Shown: piece after piece, positions 27,601-36,215 of the stretch
Position numbering within the stretch: the first letter of the stretch is position 1
How the letters are laid out: the number at the start of each line of letters is the position of its first letter
NCBI GenBank assembly: GCA_913057175.1
Contig: CAJXNP010000001.1
Location: 434,001-498,000 of the forward strand
From: an uncultured Cytophagales bacterium
GTDB taxonomy: Bacteria > Bacteroidota > Bacteroidia > Cytophagales > Cyclobacteriaceae
Length of the DNA stretch: 64,000 bases
Direction of reading: 5' to 3'
The notes under the pieces: generated by a model
The model's input: the letters and a program-made list of their open reading frames with translations, nothing else
Database searches by the model: none
Told to the model about the DNA's origin: nothing
Position numbers and translations under genes: made by a program

Positions 27601-28017
27601 ATGTTGACGTTTTTAATCGTGTTGGTAATCATAGCAGCTGTGCTGTTGGTATTAGTGGTGTTGGCGCAAAACCCAAAAGGTGGTGGATTATCCAGCCAGT
27701 TTGGAGGTTCAGGAACAAGCCAGATCATGGGTGTTCAGAGAACAGGAGATTTTCTTGAAAAATTGACCTGGGGACTTTCAATCGCAATTGTAGTAATCTG
27801 CATGTCTTCATTTATCTTCATTCCACGCGGAGAACAGCGACAAGGGTTGACTACTCCTGCAATGGAAAAAGCAACAGATCAGCCAATCATGAATAACAAT
27901 CTGGATGACACTCCGCTTGGTATTGAGGGAGCCGAAGAAACAGAAATGGAAATCGAGTCGGACGAAAATGGCTTGGATGGTTTGGAAGGCTTGACCGATG
28001 AGAATGACGAGGAGTAA
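27601..28017 (+). CDS. secG: preprotein translocase subunit SecG
   Basis: A 138-residue protein with two membrane helices (about 3-22 and 56-74) and the conserved cytosolic loop VVLAQNPKGGGLSSQFGGSG between them, the SecG signature. The acidic C-terminal tail (about residues 95-138) is longer than in enterobacterial SecG but is common in Bacteroidota. SecG is the accessory subunit of SecYEG that stimulates SecA-driven export. It ends the operon starting at miaB. Five bases after the stop begins a 7-bp repeat array. Confidence 0.93.
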   Translation: MLTFLIVLVIIAAVLLVLVVLAQNPKGGGLSSQFGGSGTSQIMGVQRTGDFLEKLTWGLSIAIVVICMSSFIFIPRGEQRQGLTTPAMEKATDQPIMNNNLDDTPLGIEGAEETEMEIESDENGLDGLEGLTDENDEE

Positions 28018-28022
28018 GTTCT

Positions 28023-28057
28023 GGTTGTAGGTTGCCAGTTACCTGTTGCGGGTTGTA
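28023..28057 (+). repeat. heptanucleotide array after secG (5 units)
   Basis: Five 7-bp units: ggttgta, ggttgcc, agttacc, tgttgcg, ggttgta. The array starts 5 bp after the secG stop, in the same sense orientation as the arrays after ypdA, gamma-CA and GH15. It also lies 23 bp from the stop of the convergent four-helix-bundle gene. Confidence 0.75.
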
Positions 28058-28080
28058 GCTTTGAGCCATGTTTTTGAATA

Positions 28081-28455
28081 CTATGACCTCCAGTTTCTTA
28101 TCACATATTCGATAAAATTGTGAATTTTTCCACCCAATAGATTATACTCCTCAAGCATTTCAGATATAGATGTACCAAACTGGGGATAAAGAATTTTTAA
28201 TTTCTCTAAGTGATTGATGGTTTCATCATTACTTGAATGAGCATAAGTAAGAAATTTAGCAAATTCATTTTTATATCTTCTTCGTCCATAACCTTCTACA
28301 ATATTAGAATTTATGGAATCGGAGGATCGACGCAATTGATTTCCTAATTCAAATAACTCATGTTTAGGAAGTTTTAAAGAAAATTGATGAGTTTGGATAA
28401 ACAATTGAAAGGACATTTTATATATATCAAGATCTCGATATGATTTAGCGGTCAT
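28081..28455 (-). CDS. four-helix-bundle protein (23S rRNA intervening-sequence / S23-like family)
   Basis: A 124-residue all-helical protein of the family TIGR02436/PF05635: RDLDIYKMSFQLFIQTHQFSLKLP, then ELGNQLRRSSDSINSNIVEGYGRR, then EFAKFLTYAHSSNDETINHLEKLK. Homologues were first noticed inside 23S rRNA intervening sequences of Leptospira; most free-standing copies have no known function and behave like accessory genes. Here the gene is flanked on both sides by heptamer arrays in inverted orientation, and is separate from any rRNA. There is no partner gene in the same direction except GH15 upstream. Confidence 0.9.
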   Translation of the reverse strand: MTAKSYRDLDIYKMSFQLFIQTHQFSLKLPKHELFELGNQLRRSSDSINSNIVEGYGRRRYKNEFAKFLTYAHSSNDETINHLEKLKILYPQFGTSISEMLEEYNLLGGKIHNFIEYVIRNWRS

Positions 28456-28527
28456 ATTTTAAAAAATTTTTTCCCTATTTAAAAAGAATTATTCTTTAGC
28501 CTAAATGGCATTTCTGAACAATCTCAA

Positions 28528-28632
28528 CAACTCGCAACTGGCAACCCGAAACCGACAACTCACAACGGGTAACCCGAAACTGGTAACTGGCAACCCGAAA
28601 CCGGCAACCGACAACTCGTAACCCGACAACCC
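28528..28632 (-). repeat. heptanucleotide array after the GH15 gene (about 15 units)
   Basis: About fifteen 7-bp units on the plus strand (caactcg, caactgg, caacccg, aaaccga, caactca, and so on), from 28528 to 28632. On the sense strand of the minus-strand GH15 gene the units read as GGTTGCG/CGGGTTG and begin 5 bp past its stop codon. This copy is more degenerate than the one after the gamma-CA gene. Confidence 0.85.
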
Positions 28633-28637
28633 ACCTC

Positions 28638-30431
28638 CTACTTTTCAAAATTAAAAAAGACAGGATGATCGAGCTTTTTAGATATGCGATAAGCTGCGTT
28701 CATCAAACCTACATGGCTATATGCCTGAGGAAAATTACCCCACTGACTACCATTCACCGAATCAACATCCTCGCTCAGAAGACCCAAATGATTGCTGAAT
28801 TTCATCAGGCTTTCAAAATTTTCAATAGCCTCATCCACTCTTCCAACACAGGCAAGCGCCTCTACATACCAAAAGGCACAAATTAAAAATGTAGTTTCAG
28901 GCTTTCCGAAATCATCCTCGTGCTTGTACCTGTAAAACAACCCCTCAGGAGTTTTTAATTCTTTTTCATGCGCAATCAAATGCTCTTTCGCTCTTTCCGA
29001 ATCCGGATCGAGGTAGCGCATCAGTATCAGCTGAAGGGAGCTGGCATCAAGGTTCTTTGACCCAACCGCTTGTGTATAAGCTTTCAACTCATTGTCATAG
29101 GCGCTTTCAAGCTTCTCAGAAGCAAAATTCTTCAATTCCCTGGCCAAATGGGCCATTTTCTCATTTTTCTTGTATTTGGCAATCTCCAGAGCTGCGCTGG
29201 CTCCAGCCCAGTGGAATAGGTATGTATATGAATGAAACTGGGCAAAGTCGCGGAATTCCCATAACCCGGCGTCGGGCTCATTCATGGTCTTGCTTATTTT
29301 CTCGAGCGTATCATAGATCATCTTGTCCAGGGATGACCTTTCTCCAACGATAAATCGATTGTCAACAAACAAAGGCAACATCGAGATCAGCACCTGTCCG
29401 TAGACATCATTTTGGATATGTGTATAAGCGTCATTTCCGATCCTAACAGGGCCATTTCCGAGATATCCCTCCAGGTCCGTGATATGTTCTTCGATTTTCG
29501 ATTCCCCAGTAATTTTATACAGTGGCTGAATTCTTCCATTAATGGAGCTGTAGATATTGGTGATGTAGTTAAAATACTTCTCCATCTCTTCAAAGTGACC
29601 GATGTTGTTAAAAGCAGTCAGGATATAATAGGTGTCGCGCATCCAGCAATATCGGTAGTCCCAGCACCGACCACTCCCGGGCGCTTCTGGCAGGCTGGTG
29701 GTAGTCGCAGCAATGATTGCTCCCGTATCTTCAAACTGATGAATTTTTAAAGCAAGCGCAGATCTGATCACCTGCTTCTGATAGAATTTGCTAATACTCG
29801 TACTTTTCACCCATCGGTGCCAATACCTTGTGGTTTGTCTGAGAAATTCTTCACAGGTGCTTTCCAGTGGCGCCTCGAGCGGGCCTCCAAATGTGAGTAC
29901 CAGGTATTTTGCCTCATTCAGTAAGACGGGTAATTCCGAATTGATATACGTCAAAGAGATGTTGGTAGTCAAACGAACCATTTTCTCCAATCCGAGAAAT
30001 TCAATGTGGTTAGAGCCATAAGATATTTTTGGTCGGACCTTCCCATAATCTCCAACCGGATCACATTTCACCCGAATTCTTGGAGATCCTGACAAAGGTT
30101 CGATCTTACGGATAAGCATCAAAGGACGAAAATATCGTTCATAGTTCATGAATCGAGGAGCAAAATCAGTTACTCGATATCGTCCATCAGAACTTTCAAT
30201 TTCCGTGCAAAGTATATTGGTATTTTCAATGTAGTACTGATCTGAAAAATATTCCGACTCAAAAGGTTTGATAGAAAACTCTCCTCCTTTTTTCGAATCA
30301 AGCAAGCTTCCGAATATAAAACTACTATCAAATCTTGGCCAGCATTGCCAAACTACATTGGTAGATTTATCAATTCCAGCCAAAAATGCGCAATTGCCAA
30401 CGATGCCAAAATTGTACGTATGTTTCTTCAT
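28638..30431 (-). CDS. glycoside hydrolase family 15 protein (glucoamylase/trehalase-like)
   Basis: 597 residues from the ATG at 30431; the frame extends one codon to a TTG. The N-terminal beta-domain starts YNFGIVGNCAFLAGIDKSTNVVWQCWPRFDS, typical of bacterial GH15. The (alpha/alpha)6 barrel carries TTTSLPEAPGSGRCWDYRYC around residues 243-262 with WMRD following, then RIGNDAYTHIQNDVYG and GLWEFRDF near residue 390, which are catalytic-region motifs of GH15. There is no signal peptide, so the enzyme is probably cytosolic and acts on trehalose or malto-oligosaccharides; the substrate cannot be decided from sequence. It stands alone on the minus strand. Confidence 0.92.
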   Translation of the reverse strand: MKKHTYNFGIVGNCAFLAGIDKSTNVVWQCWPRFDSSFIFGSLLDSKKGGEFSIKPFESEYFSDQYYIENTNILCTEIESSDGRYRVTDFAPRFMNYERYFRPLMLIRKIEPLSGSPRIRVKCDPVGDYGKVRPKISYGSNHIEFLGLEKMVRLTTNISLTYINSELPVLLNEAKYLVLTFGGPLEAPLESTCEEFLRQTTRYWHRWVKSTSISKFYQKQVIRSALALKIHQFEDTGAIIAATTTSLPEAPGSGRCWDYRYCWMRDTYYILTAFNNIGHFEEMEKYFNYITNIYSSINGRIQPLYKITGESKIEEHITDLEGYLGNGPVRIGNDAYTHIQNDVYGQVLISMLPLFVDNRFIVGERSSLDKMIYDTLEKISKTMNEPDAGLWEFRDFAQFHSYTYLFHWAGASAALEIAKYKKNEKMAHLARELKNFASEKLESAYDNELKAYTQAVGSKNLDASSLQLILMRYLDPDSERAKEHLIAHEKELKTPEGLFYRYKHEDDFGKPETTFLICAFWYVEALACVGRVDEAIENFESLMKFSNHLGLLSEDVDSVNGSQWGNFPQAYSHVGLMNAAYRISKKLDHPVFFNFEK

Positions 30432-30505
30432 CAATAATCCGTTGAAAGACTTAAAAATAAATTTTTAATTTTATAAGCAATTAAAGAATTATTTGGAAAA
30501 ATAAT

Positions 30506-30553
30506 AAAAAAAATCGGTCATTAAAGTCTCTTTGACAAAAATGACCGATTTTT
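30506..30553 (-). terminator. intrinsic terminator of the M48 peptidase gene
   Basis: On the minus strand a 13-bp perfect stem (30541-30553 with 30509-30521, core aatcggtcat) encloses a 19-base loop and is followed by a T-run (A-run at 30506-30513 on the plus strand). It lies 19 bp beyond the stop at 30572. The A/T-rich base of the stem also gives a T-run in the other direction, but no plus-strand gene ends here. Confidence 0.8.
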
Positions 30554-30571
30554 ATTGAATGCGCTTAAAGA

Positions 30572-31375
30572 TTAATTCGATTGCTGGTAATATTTCAAAG
30601 CTTCGGGAATTGCTTCGTTTAATTGCTGTATTCGCGTTTCATGCGCAGGGTGAGTGGACATAAACTCAGGAGGTGCTCCTCCACCACTTTGCTCACTCAT
30701 TCTCTTCCAGAATTCGGGCGCTTCGCGGGGATCATATCCGGCCATTGCCATAAATATTAATCCCATTTTATCGGCCTCAGATTCATGCAAGCGGCTGAAT
30801 GGCAACATTCCTCCCACATTGGTGGTAACACCATAGGCTGTTTCATAGATCTGTTGAGTAGCAGCAGGTTTTTCAGCAATGGCCACACTTAAAGCCGAAA
30901 ACCCCAATTGCTGTACCATACCCTGGCTCATTCGCTCACCGCCATGATTCGCTATGGCATGAGCAACTTCATGTCCCATTACGACAGCAACACCAGTTTC
31001 GTTCTGACAAATAGGAAGTATCCCGGTATAAAAAACAACCTTACCTCCAGGCATACACCAGGCATTTACAATGTCTTCGTCGATGACATTAAATTCCCAC
31101 TTGTATCCTTTCAATTCATCGGACATGCCCTTTTCTGCCATGAATTCCTCCACTGCTTTCTGGATGCTCTTTCCAACTGTCTTCACCATATTGACCTGGC
31201 TTTGGTCAGTTGCAAGTTTACTGCTGTCAAGTACCGATTGATAACTTTGAAAACTCATGGGAAATATCTCATCATTTGATATGAGGGAGAGTTGCTTCCT
31301 TCCTGTTACAGGGACAGTATTGCAGGCTGAAAACATAAATATTACCAAAATGATAAATGCAAAATTTTTATTCAT
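30572..31375 (-). CDS. M48-family metallopeptidase lipoprotein
   Basis: A 267-residue lipoprotein with lipobox FSAC (C18). Zinc-protease motif HEVAH is at residues 135-139 (VVMGHEVAHAIANHGGERMS), and the third ligand lies in ESEADKMGLIFMAMAGYDP. The text NAWCMPGGKVVFYTGIL is a family signature of BepA/LoiP/OMA1-type M48 peptidases. It is expected in the periplasm, anchored to a membrane, working on misfolded envelope proteins. Single gene with its own terminator; upstream 300 bp are non-coding and shared with the divergent FAH-family gene. Confidence 0.93.
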   Translation of the reverse strand: MNKNFAFIILVIFMFSACNTVPVTGRKQLSLISNDEIFPMSFQSYQSVLDSSKLATDQSQVNMVKTVGKSIQKAVEEFMAEKGMSDELKGYKWEFNVIDEDIVNAWCMPGGKVVFYTGILPICQNETGVAVVMGHEVAHAIANHGGERMSQGMVQQLGFSALSVAIAEKPAATQQIYETAYGVTTNVGGMLPFSRLHESEADKMGLIFMAMAGYDPREAPEFWKRMSEQSGGGAPPEFMSTHPAHETRIQQLNEAIPEALKYYQQSN

Positions 31376-31675
31376 CTCTATTAAATTTTTAAGGATATAC
31401 GAATTCTAAAATTAGAGGATAAATTTCTATGCTGTGATTAATAAAAATTATCAAAAATAATACCGTGAAATACCCAGGTACCTTTCTTGTCTTAATAATA
31501 GATGTAATATTAAAATATTGCATCTTAAATGAATAAATTATCCATTCCTTTTAATTAATGTTTTACAAATTTTAATTTCGTCGCTTAATTTACGTTTGCC
31601 AGGTAACACAATCGGCTGAAACACTACGAATCCGACAATAATCGGACTCGGACACAAAACTAAAATGAAACACAC
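31376..31675. other. divergent intergenic region with a candidate promoter
   Basis: A 300-bp AT-rich gap between the M48 gene (minus) and the FAH-family gene (plus). TACGTTTG at 31591-31598 fits TAnnTTTG and would drive the plus-strand operon with a leader of about 75 bp. A short repeat aatcc/gacaataatcgg/actcgg near 31630-31650 has no clear meaning. No small gene is seen. Confidence 0.3.
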
Positions 31676-32287
31676 ATGAAGATTATCGGTGTCGGGAGAA
31701 ATTATGTCGAGCACGCCAAAGAGCTAGGTAATGAAGTACCGGAAGAGCCACTCATCTTCCTGAAACCAGATACCTCGTTAATCAGGAACAACCAGCCCTT
31801 TTACTATCCGGATTTTTCAAAAGACGTCCATTTTGAGTGTGAAATAATTTACCGCATAAGCCGGGAAGGGAAATATGTCAAAGAAGAATTTGCTCACAAA
31901 TATTACGATGCTATTGGTATTGGAATAGATTTTACCGCCCGGGACATTCAGCAGAAAGCGAAGGAAAAAGGACTCCCCTGGACATTGGCAAAAGGATTCA
32001 ATGGCTCAGCTCCCGTCTCGGAATTTGTTGACAAATCTCATTTTACGGATTTGAAAAACCTGGATTTTAGTTTAAAAATAAATGGAGAACCGCGTCAGAA
32101 TGGCAATACGAGTTTAATGATTTTTACCATTGATCATTTAATCTCATTCGTTTCACGGTATATCACATTAAGAAAAGGAGATATTATATTTTCGGGCACA
32201 CCAAAGGGTGTTGGTCCGGTAAAGATTGGAGATAAATTAGAGGCATTTATAGAAAATGAAAAATTGTTGGATGTTGAAGTTAAGTAG
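31676..32287 (+). CDS. fumarylacetoacetate hydrolase family protein
   Basis: A 203-residue short FAH-family enzyme. Motifs: IIGVGRNYVEHAKELGNEVP at the N-terminus, EPLIFLKPDTSL, FECEIIYRISREGK with the metal-binding Glu residues, IGIGIDFTARDIQQKAKEKG, WTLAKGFNGSAPVS and IFSGTPKGVGPVKIGD. These fit YcgM/FAHD1-like acylpyruvate hydrolases or oxaloacetate decarboxylases; the family is Mg-dependent and cytosolic. The exact substrate is not decidable. Its end overlaps the M23 peptidase gene, so the two and probably bcp form one transcript. Confidence 0.92.
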   Translation: MKIIGVGRNYVEHAKELGNEVPEEPLIFLKPDTSLIRNNQPFYYPDFSKDVHFECEIIYRISREGKYVKEEFAHKYYDAIGIGIDFTARDIQQKAKEKGLPWTLAKGFNGSAPVSEFVDKSHFTDLKNLDFSLKINGEPRQNGNTSLMIFTIDHLISFVSRYITLRKGDIIFSGTPKGVGPVKIGDKLEAFIENEKLLDVEVK

Positions 32288-34163
32288 TGTTTTATTCATT
32301 TTTCTTGTTTTTTCTCAATTGGCTTTCGGTCAGGAAGACCAATACCTGTTCCCGATCAATCCCAACCAGCAAAACTATCTGGCGGGGACTATGGGTGAGT
32401 TACGGGGAAGTCATTTTCACGGAGGAATTGATATCAAAACCGGGGGTGTGACAGGTCTGCCTGTTTATTCCACAAATGACGGCTATATCAGCCGCATCAA
32501 GGTCTCACCGGTGGGGTATGGAAACGCCCTTTACATTTACCATCCAAAGGACGGTACTACATCTGTTTATGGCCACCTTGACAAATTTGAAGGAAGAATT
32601 GCGGATTATGTTCTTAAAGAGCAATACAAAAGAAAATCATTTGACATAGACTTGAATTTATCGTCCACTCTGTTTCCTGTTCACAAGGGCGACCTGATTG
32701 CCTACTCGGGAAATACGGGAGGATCTTCAGGCCCTCACTTGCATTTCGAGATCAGGGACAATGCCCAGCGACCATTGAATCCATTGCATTACAACTTCAG
32801 TGAAGTTAAGGATAACATTGCCCCCTATCCACAATTATTTGCACTTCGGGCACTCAACCAGCAATCACGGGTAGATGACCAGTATCAGACAGTCCAGTAT
32901 TCCCTGAGAAGAAGTGGATCTGACTATTACGGTATCTCCAAACCGGAGGTATGGGGAGAGATTGGCTTGATGATCATGGGCTATGATCTTTTAAATGGGG
33001 TCCCCAACCGCAATGGAATCCCTCATATCACAACAAAGCTGGACGGACATGTGGTTTCAGAAATCGAGATCAACCAGGTCCCGTTCTCTCACAACCGGGA
33101 AATACTGGTTTTCAGAGATTATGACCTAAAGAAAAATTCCAACCGAAGCTTTCAGAAAGTCTACAAGGATGAAGGCATGACCATCGACGTCTATCGCCAA
33201 TTACTGAAAGGAGGGAAAATATGCATTGATGATACACTGGAACATGAAATAGAAATTGAGTTAGAAGATGCATATAAAAATAAGTCCGTTATTCACCTTA
33301 CGGTGGTTGGTAAAAAGCCTCCTCAAAACCTGACTGTTTTGGAAAAGAATTTCAGACCATTCGGCCAAAAGGTAGATAATAATACCCTTGTATTTATGGG
33401 CAAAAAGGAAAAGACCAATGGGCTTATTTCTGAGATTTATGCCAACCGTATGAAGTACGAGCTATTGCCCTCTTACTATGTTAATGATTATGCCATTTAT
33501 CATTGGGACTTGAGAAAAGGACTTCCCGACTCCATCAACGTATGTCACGAATATATTTTTCCAGAGCTGGATATCATGATCCCTTCAGGTAAGGACTTTA
33601 ATTTCTTCACAGATTTTATGGATATCAGCTTTAGGAAATACACCCTGTTTGATACCCTTTTCCTGCAGGTAAACTATGAAGGAGAAATGTATGAGGATAA
33701 AGAGCTGTTTCTGATTGGTAATGAAGACATTCCTCTCAGATCTTCATTTACAGCGAAGGTAAAGCCCAAAAAAGAATATAAAAACAGAGACAAAGTCGCA
33801 GCCTACTGGACATCCAACATGAAATACTTCTCCTACGAAGGAGGTGGCTGGGAAGGTGATAAGTTTGAGTTCAGATCCCGCACATTTGGAACATTCACCT
33901 TATTGGAAGACACTGTTCCTCCTACCCTGAAAATCTATCAGCAAAATCAGAATAAGATTTCCTGCAGAATAAATGACGACCTTTCGGGAATAAAGGACTA
34001 TAAAGTAACGGTTAATGGCGAGTGGGTATTGATGCAGTACGATGCTAAAAACAACTATATTTCTTCCGAAAAACTGGACAATGACAAACCATTTTCCGGG
34101 GAAATGGTTATCACCATTACCGACAATGCAAACAATACCAAAGTTTACAAATCAAACATTTAA
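32271..34163 (+). CDS. M23-family metallopeptidase (secreted LytM-type)
   Basis: About 630 residues from the ATG at 32271, which gives a good signal peptide (MLKLSSVLFIFLVFSQLAFGQ); an ATG at 32256 adds five residues. It overlaps the FAH-family gene by 17 bp. The LytM/M23 domain is N-terminal: first Zn ligands in RGSHFHGGIDIK (H50, D54), then TSVYGHLDKFEG and SGPHLHFEIRD with the HxH. All four ligands are present, so endopeptidase activity on peptidoglycan cross-links is plausible. The 450 residues after it are beta-rich and unassigned, ending in an Ig-like segment (KISCRINDDLSGIKDYKVTVNGEW). Bacteroidota M23 proteins of this layout are common. Confidence 0.9.
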   Translation: MLKLSSVLFIFLVFSQLAFGQEDQYLFPINPNQQNYLAGTMGELRGSHFHGGIDIKTGGVTGLPVYSTNDGYISRIKVSPVGYGNALYIYHPKDGTTSVYGHLDKFEGRIADYVLKEQYKRKSFDIDLNLSSTLFPVHKGDLIAYSGNTGGSSGPHLHFEIRDNAQRPLNPLHYNFSEVKDNIAPYPQLFALRALNQQSRVDDQYQTVQYSLRRSGSDYYGISKPEVWGEIGLMIMGYDLLNGVPNRNGIPHITTKLDGHVVSEIEINQVPFSHNREILVFRDYDLKKNSNRSFQKVYKDEGMTIDVYRQLLKGGKICIDDTLEHEIEIELEDAYKNKSVIHLTVVGKKPPQNLTVLEKNFRPFGQKVDNNTLVFMGKKEKTNGLISEIYANRMKYELLPSYYVNDYAIYHWDLRKGLPDSINVCHEYIFPELDIMIPSGKDFNFFTDFMDISFRKYTLFDTLFLQVNYEGEMYEDKELFLIGNEDIPLRSSFTAKVKPKKEYKNRDKVAAYWTSNMKYFSYEGGGWEGDKFEFRSRTFGTFTLLEDTVPPTLKIYQQNQNKISCRINDDLSGIKDYKVTVNGEWVLMQYDAKNNYISSEKLDNDKPFSGEMVITITDNANNTKVYKSNI

Positions 34164-34173
34164 TTAAGGTACT

Positions 34174-34626
34174 ATGAAATTAAAGATTGGCGACCAGGTT
34201 CCTGATTTTGAAGCAAAGGATCAAAATGGCAATTTGATCAAATTATCTGATTACAAAGGAAAAAAGATCGTTCTCTTTTTTTATCCGAAAGATGATACAC
34301 CCGGCTGTACTGCGGAAGCGTGTAACCTTAGAGATAACTATTCTGCTCTTCAAAGCAAAGGTTACGAGGTCATTGGTGTAAGCTCGGATGACGAAAAATC
34401 GCATCAAAAATTTATCTCCAAATTTGAACTCCCTTTTACACTCATCTCGGATCCGGACAAAAAAGTGCATGATATTTTCGGAACCTGGGGAGAAAAGTCA
34501 ACTTTCGGAAGAAAGTACATGGGAACCATCCGAACGACATTCATCATCGATGGGGAAGGCAAAATCGAGGATGTCATCGAAAAGGTAGATACCAAGGAAC
34601 ATACCTCTCAGATACTTTCTGATTAA
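34174..34626 (+). CDS. bcp: thioredoxin-dependent thiol peroxidase (Bcp/PrxQ)
   Basis: A 150-residue peroxiredoxin. The motif YPKDDTPGCTAEACNLRD holds the peroxidatic Cys45 and a resolving Cys50 five residues later, the classic PrxQ/Bcp arrangement. The downstream Arg and the KYMGTIRTTFIID segment also fit. It reduces H2O2 and organic hydroperoxides with thioredoxin in the cytosol. It starts 10 bp after the M23 gene, suggesting co-transcription. Confidence 0.96.
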   Translation: MKLKIGDQVPDFEAKDQNGNLIKLSDYKGKKIVLFFYPKDDTPGCTAEACNLRDNYSALQSKGYEVIGVSSDDEKSHQKFISKFELPFTLISDPDKKVHDIFGTWGEKSTFGRKYMGTIRTTFIIDGEGKIEDVIEKVDTKEHTSQILSD

Positions 34627-34688
34627 CATTTTTAAGTGTGGGATGGCTTTTGGTGAAAACAATATAGCCTTCAACTAAATAAAGAAAA

Positions 34689-34766
34689 GCCCCAAAGGGG
34701 CGCTCTCAACAGCGTAGGGCAACGCCCTACGTTATTGATTTATTTCTAACACAGCCCCAAAGGGGC
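34689..34766. repeat. three REP-like hairpins 3' of the broken transposase
   Basis: Hairpin A: gcccc-aaa-ggggc (34689-34701). Hairpin B: cgtagggc-aac-gccctacg (34713-34731), an 8-bp perfect stem. Hairpin A again: gcccc-aaa-ggggc (34754-34766). The order A-B-A mirrors the set on the other side of the gene. Confidence 0.75.
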
Positions 34767-34785
34767 GAAATCAACTAATATCAGG

Positions 34786-35239
34786 TTAATCCCAAACATA
34801 CCGGACATCATAATCTATTTTGTATTTTTTTAAGAACAGAAGATACTCCTGTTGAAATGTCCTGTTTTTGTGATGTTCTTCCTGTTCAATTATATATTTT
34901 TTTACAACCTCCTGTTTCCGTTGAATTTACTGAAAAAGCACCATACCCACTTTGCCAGTAAAAATCTGCATACTTTTTGTCTTTAGTTTTGATCCATTTT
35001 GAAGAATGTGATTTAGTCTCTTCCAACAATTTCATCAAGGCGATTTTTCTTGATAAAAGACAAAGAATATGGATATGATCAACATGACCTCCTATGATGA
35101 CAGGGCTGCATTCCAGTCTTTTGCAAATTCCTCCAATATAGGTGTATAACTCATTTTCAATTTCCAAGTCAATGAATGGTTGCCTGTTTTTGGTACTATA
35201 GATGATATGAACATAATTTTTAACTAACGACTGTGGCAT
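34786..35239 (-). pseudogene. frameshifted REP-associated tyrosine transposase (Y1 family)
   Basis: The start at 35239 (MPQSLVKNYVHIIYSTKNRQ) gives a RAYT with intact HUH motif (VDHIHILCL) and FYWQSGYGAFSVNSTE, but the frame then stops at 34886. Shifting one base at about 34908-34912 restores VVKKYIIEQEEHHKNR and then FLKKYKIDYDVRYVWD, with a natural stop at 34786-34788. The catalytic Tyr (KKYIIEQ) is therefore only in the second frame, so the gene is inactive as it stands. A single-base insertion explains this. The protein otherwise looks well conserved, so the break is probably recent, or a sequencing error. Confidence 0.88.
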
Positions 35240-35254
35240 TGCATTATTGATTAC

Positions 35255-35333
35255 GCCCCTTTGGGGCTTTGTTTAAACATTCTTAAATTTCTCAGGGCTA
35301 CACCCTGAGCTAATGATAACGCTCCTTTGGAGC
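35255..35333. repeat. three REP-like hairpins 5' of the broken transposase
   Basis: Hairpin A': gcccc-ttt-ggggc (35255-35267). Hairpin B': ctcaggg-ctaca-ccctgag (35291-35309). Hairpin A'': gctcc-ttt-ggagc (35321-35333). Loops are ttt here and aaa on the other side, so the two sets are inverted with respect to each other. Confidence 0.75.
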
Positions 35334-35405
35334 TATTGTAGATTACCTTATATTTTCTCAAGTCACAACTATTTCGAAAACACCAACAACGATATCGGTC
35401 TCTAA

Positions 35406-36215
35406 TCAATTAACCAGGATCTTATTGGCGCTATCTATGAATAGCTCGATCTGTTCTTTGGAATGCGTGATGAAATTGGCAATAGTGAAGTAATCATCTC
35501 CTTCGTTATTTTTCATCCTTCCTATTTCAATTCCATTATTTATCATCTGGCGGTAAAAATCATTATGATCCATATTTGGGACAATAAAGGAATATACTGA
35601 TGAAGGATGAGAAGTATGTGGCTGATGGAAAAATTCCAACATCGGATTTTTCTCAATGAGATTGACAATTAACACAGACTTATAGTTCATATCTCGTTTG
35701 ATCAATTGCTTTTGAAGAACAAAGTCAGATAGCAACAAACTAACTAATTTCAATGCTTTTAGCTGGTCTACTGTCAATTGACCTATGTCGAGATAATTTT
35801 TTGCAGATCGATCATTATTCAGGATTAAGACAATTTCTCTATCCAATCCAACAAACGGGTTAAAGCGATAAACGACATTTTCAATTCCGAATTTTGAAAA
35901 ATCAACGGAATATGGTGGGTAGCCCGTTAGCTCTACCATATCATTACTATCTGAGGTCATTAAACCATCCGGATAATTTAATATTTGAGATACGATTTCA
36001 TCTATACCAGACAAATACCCGCCCTTACTTACTTGTATGTCAGAAAGATAAAATTCCTTCACACCAATAAATTCGGACAGATTCATATTCAATTCAGCCA
36101 GATCATTCCCATTGAACAAAATGTAGCTTTCTACGGCCATTTTATTCAGAACGTTCAACAATGGATAAACAGGAGGGTTAAATGGGTTTAGCTGAACTTT
36201 GGAAGGACTCTTCAT
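35406..36215 (-). CDS. hypothetical protein
   Basis: A 269-residue soluble protein I do not recognise with confidence. The last 50 residues (FYRQMINNGIEIGRMKNNEGDDYFTIANFITHSKEQIELFIDSANKIL) look like the C-terminal small domain of fold-type I PLP enzymes of the aminotransferase V type. No PLP-lysine motif or the large-domain glycine-rich text can be seen, so it may be only a distant or truncated relative. No signal peptide or membrane segment. It lies 61 bp downstream of the POT transporter gene, with an intrinsic terminator between them. Confidence 0.65.
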   Translation of the reverse strand: MKSPSKVQLNPFNPPVYPLLNVLNKMAVESYILFNGNDLAELNMNLSEFIGVKEFYLSDIQVSKGGYLSGIDEIVSQILNYPDGLMTSDSNDMVELTGYPPYSVDFSKFGIENVVYRFNPFVGLDREIVLILNNDRSAKNYLDIGQLTVDQLKALKLVSLLLSDFVLQKQLIKRDMNYKSVLIVNLIEKNPMLEFFHQPHTSHPSSVYSFIVPNMDHNDFYRQMINNGIEIGRMKNNEGDDYFTIANFITHSKEQIELFIDSANKILVN

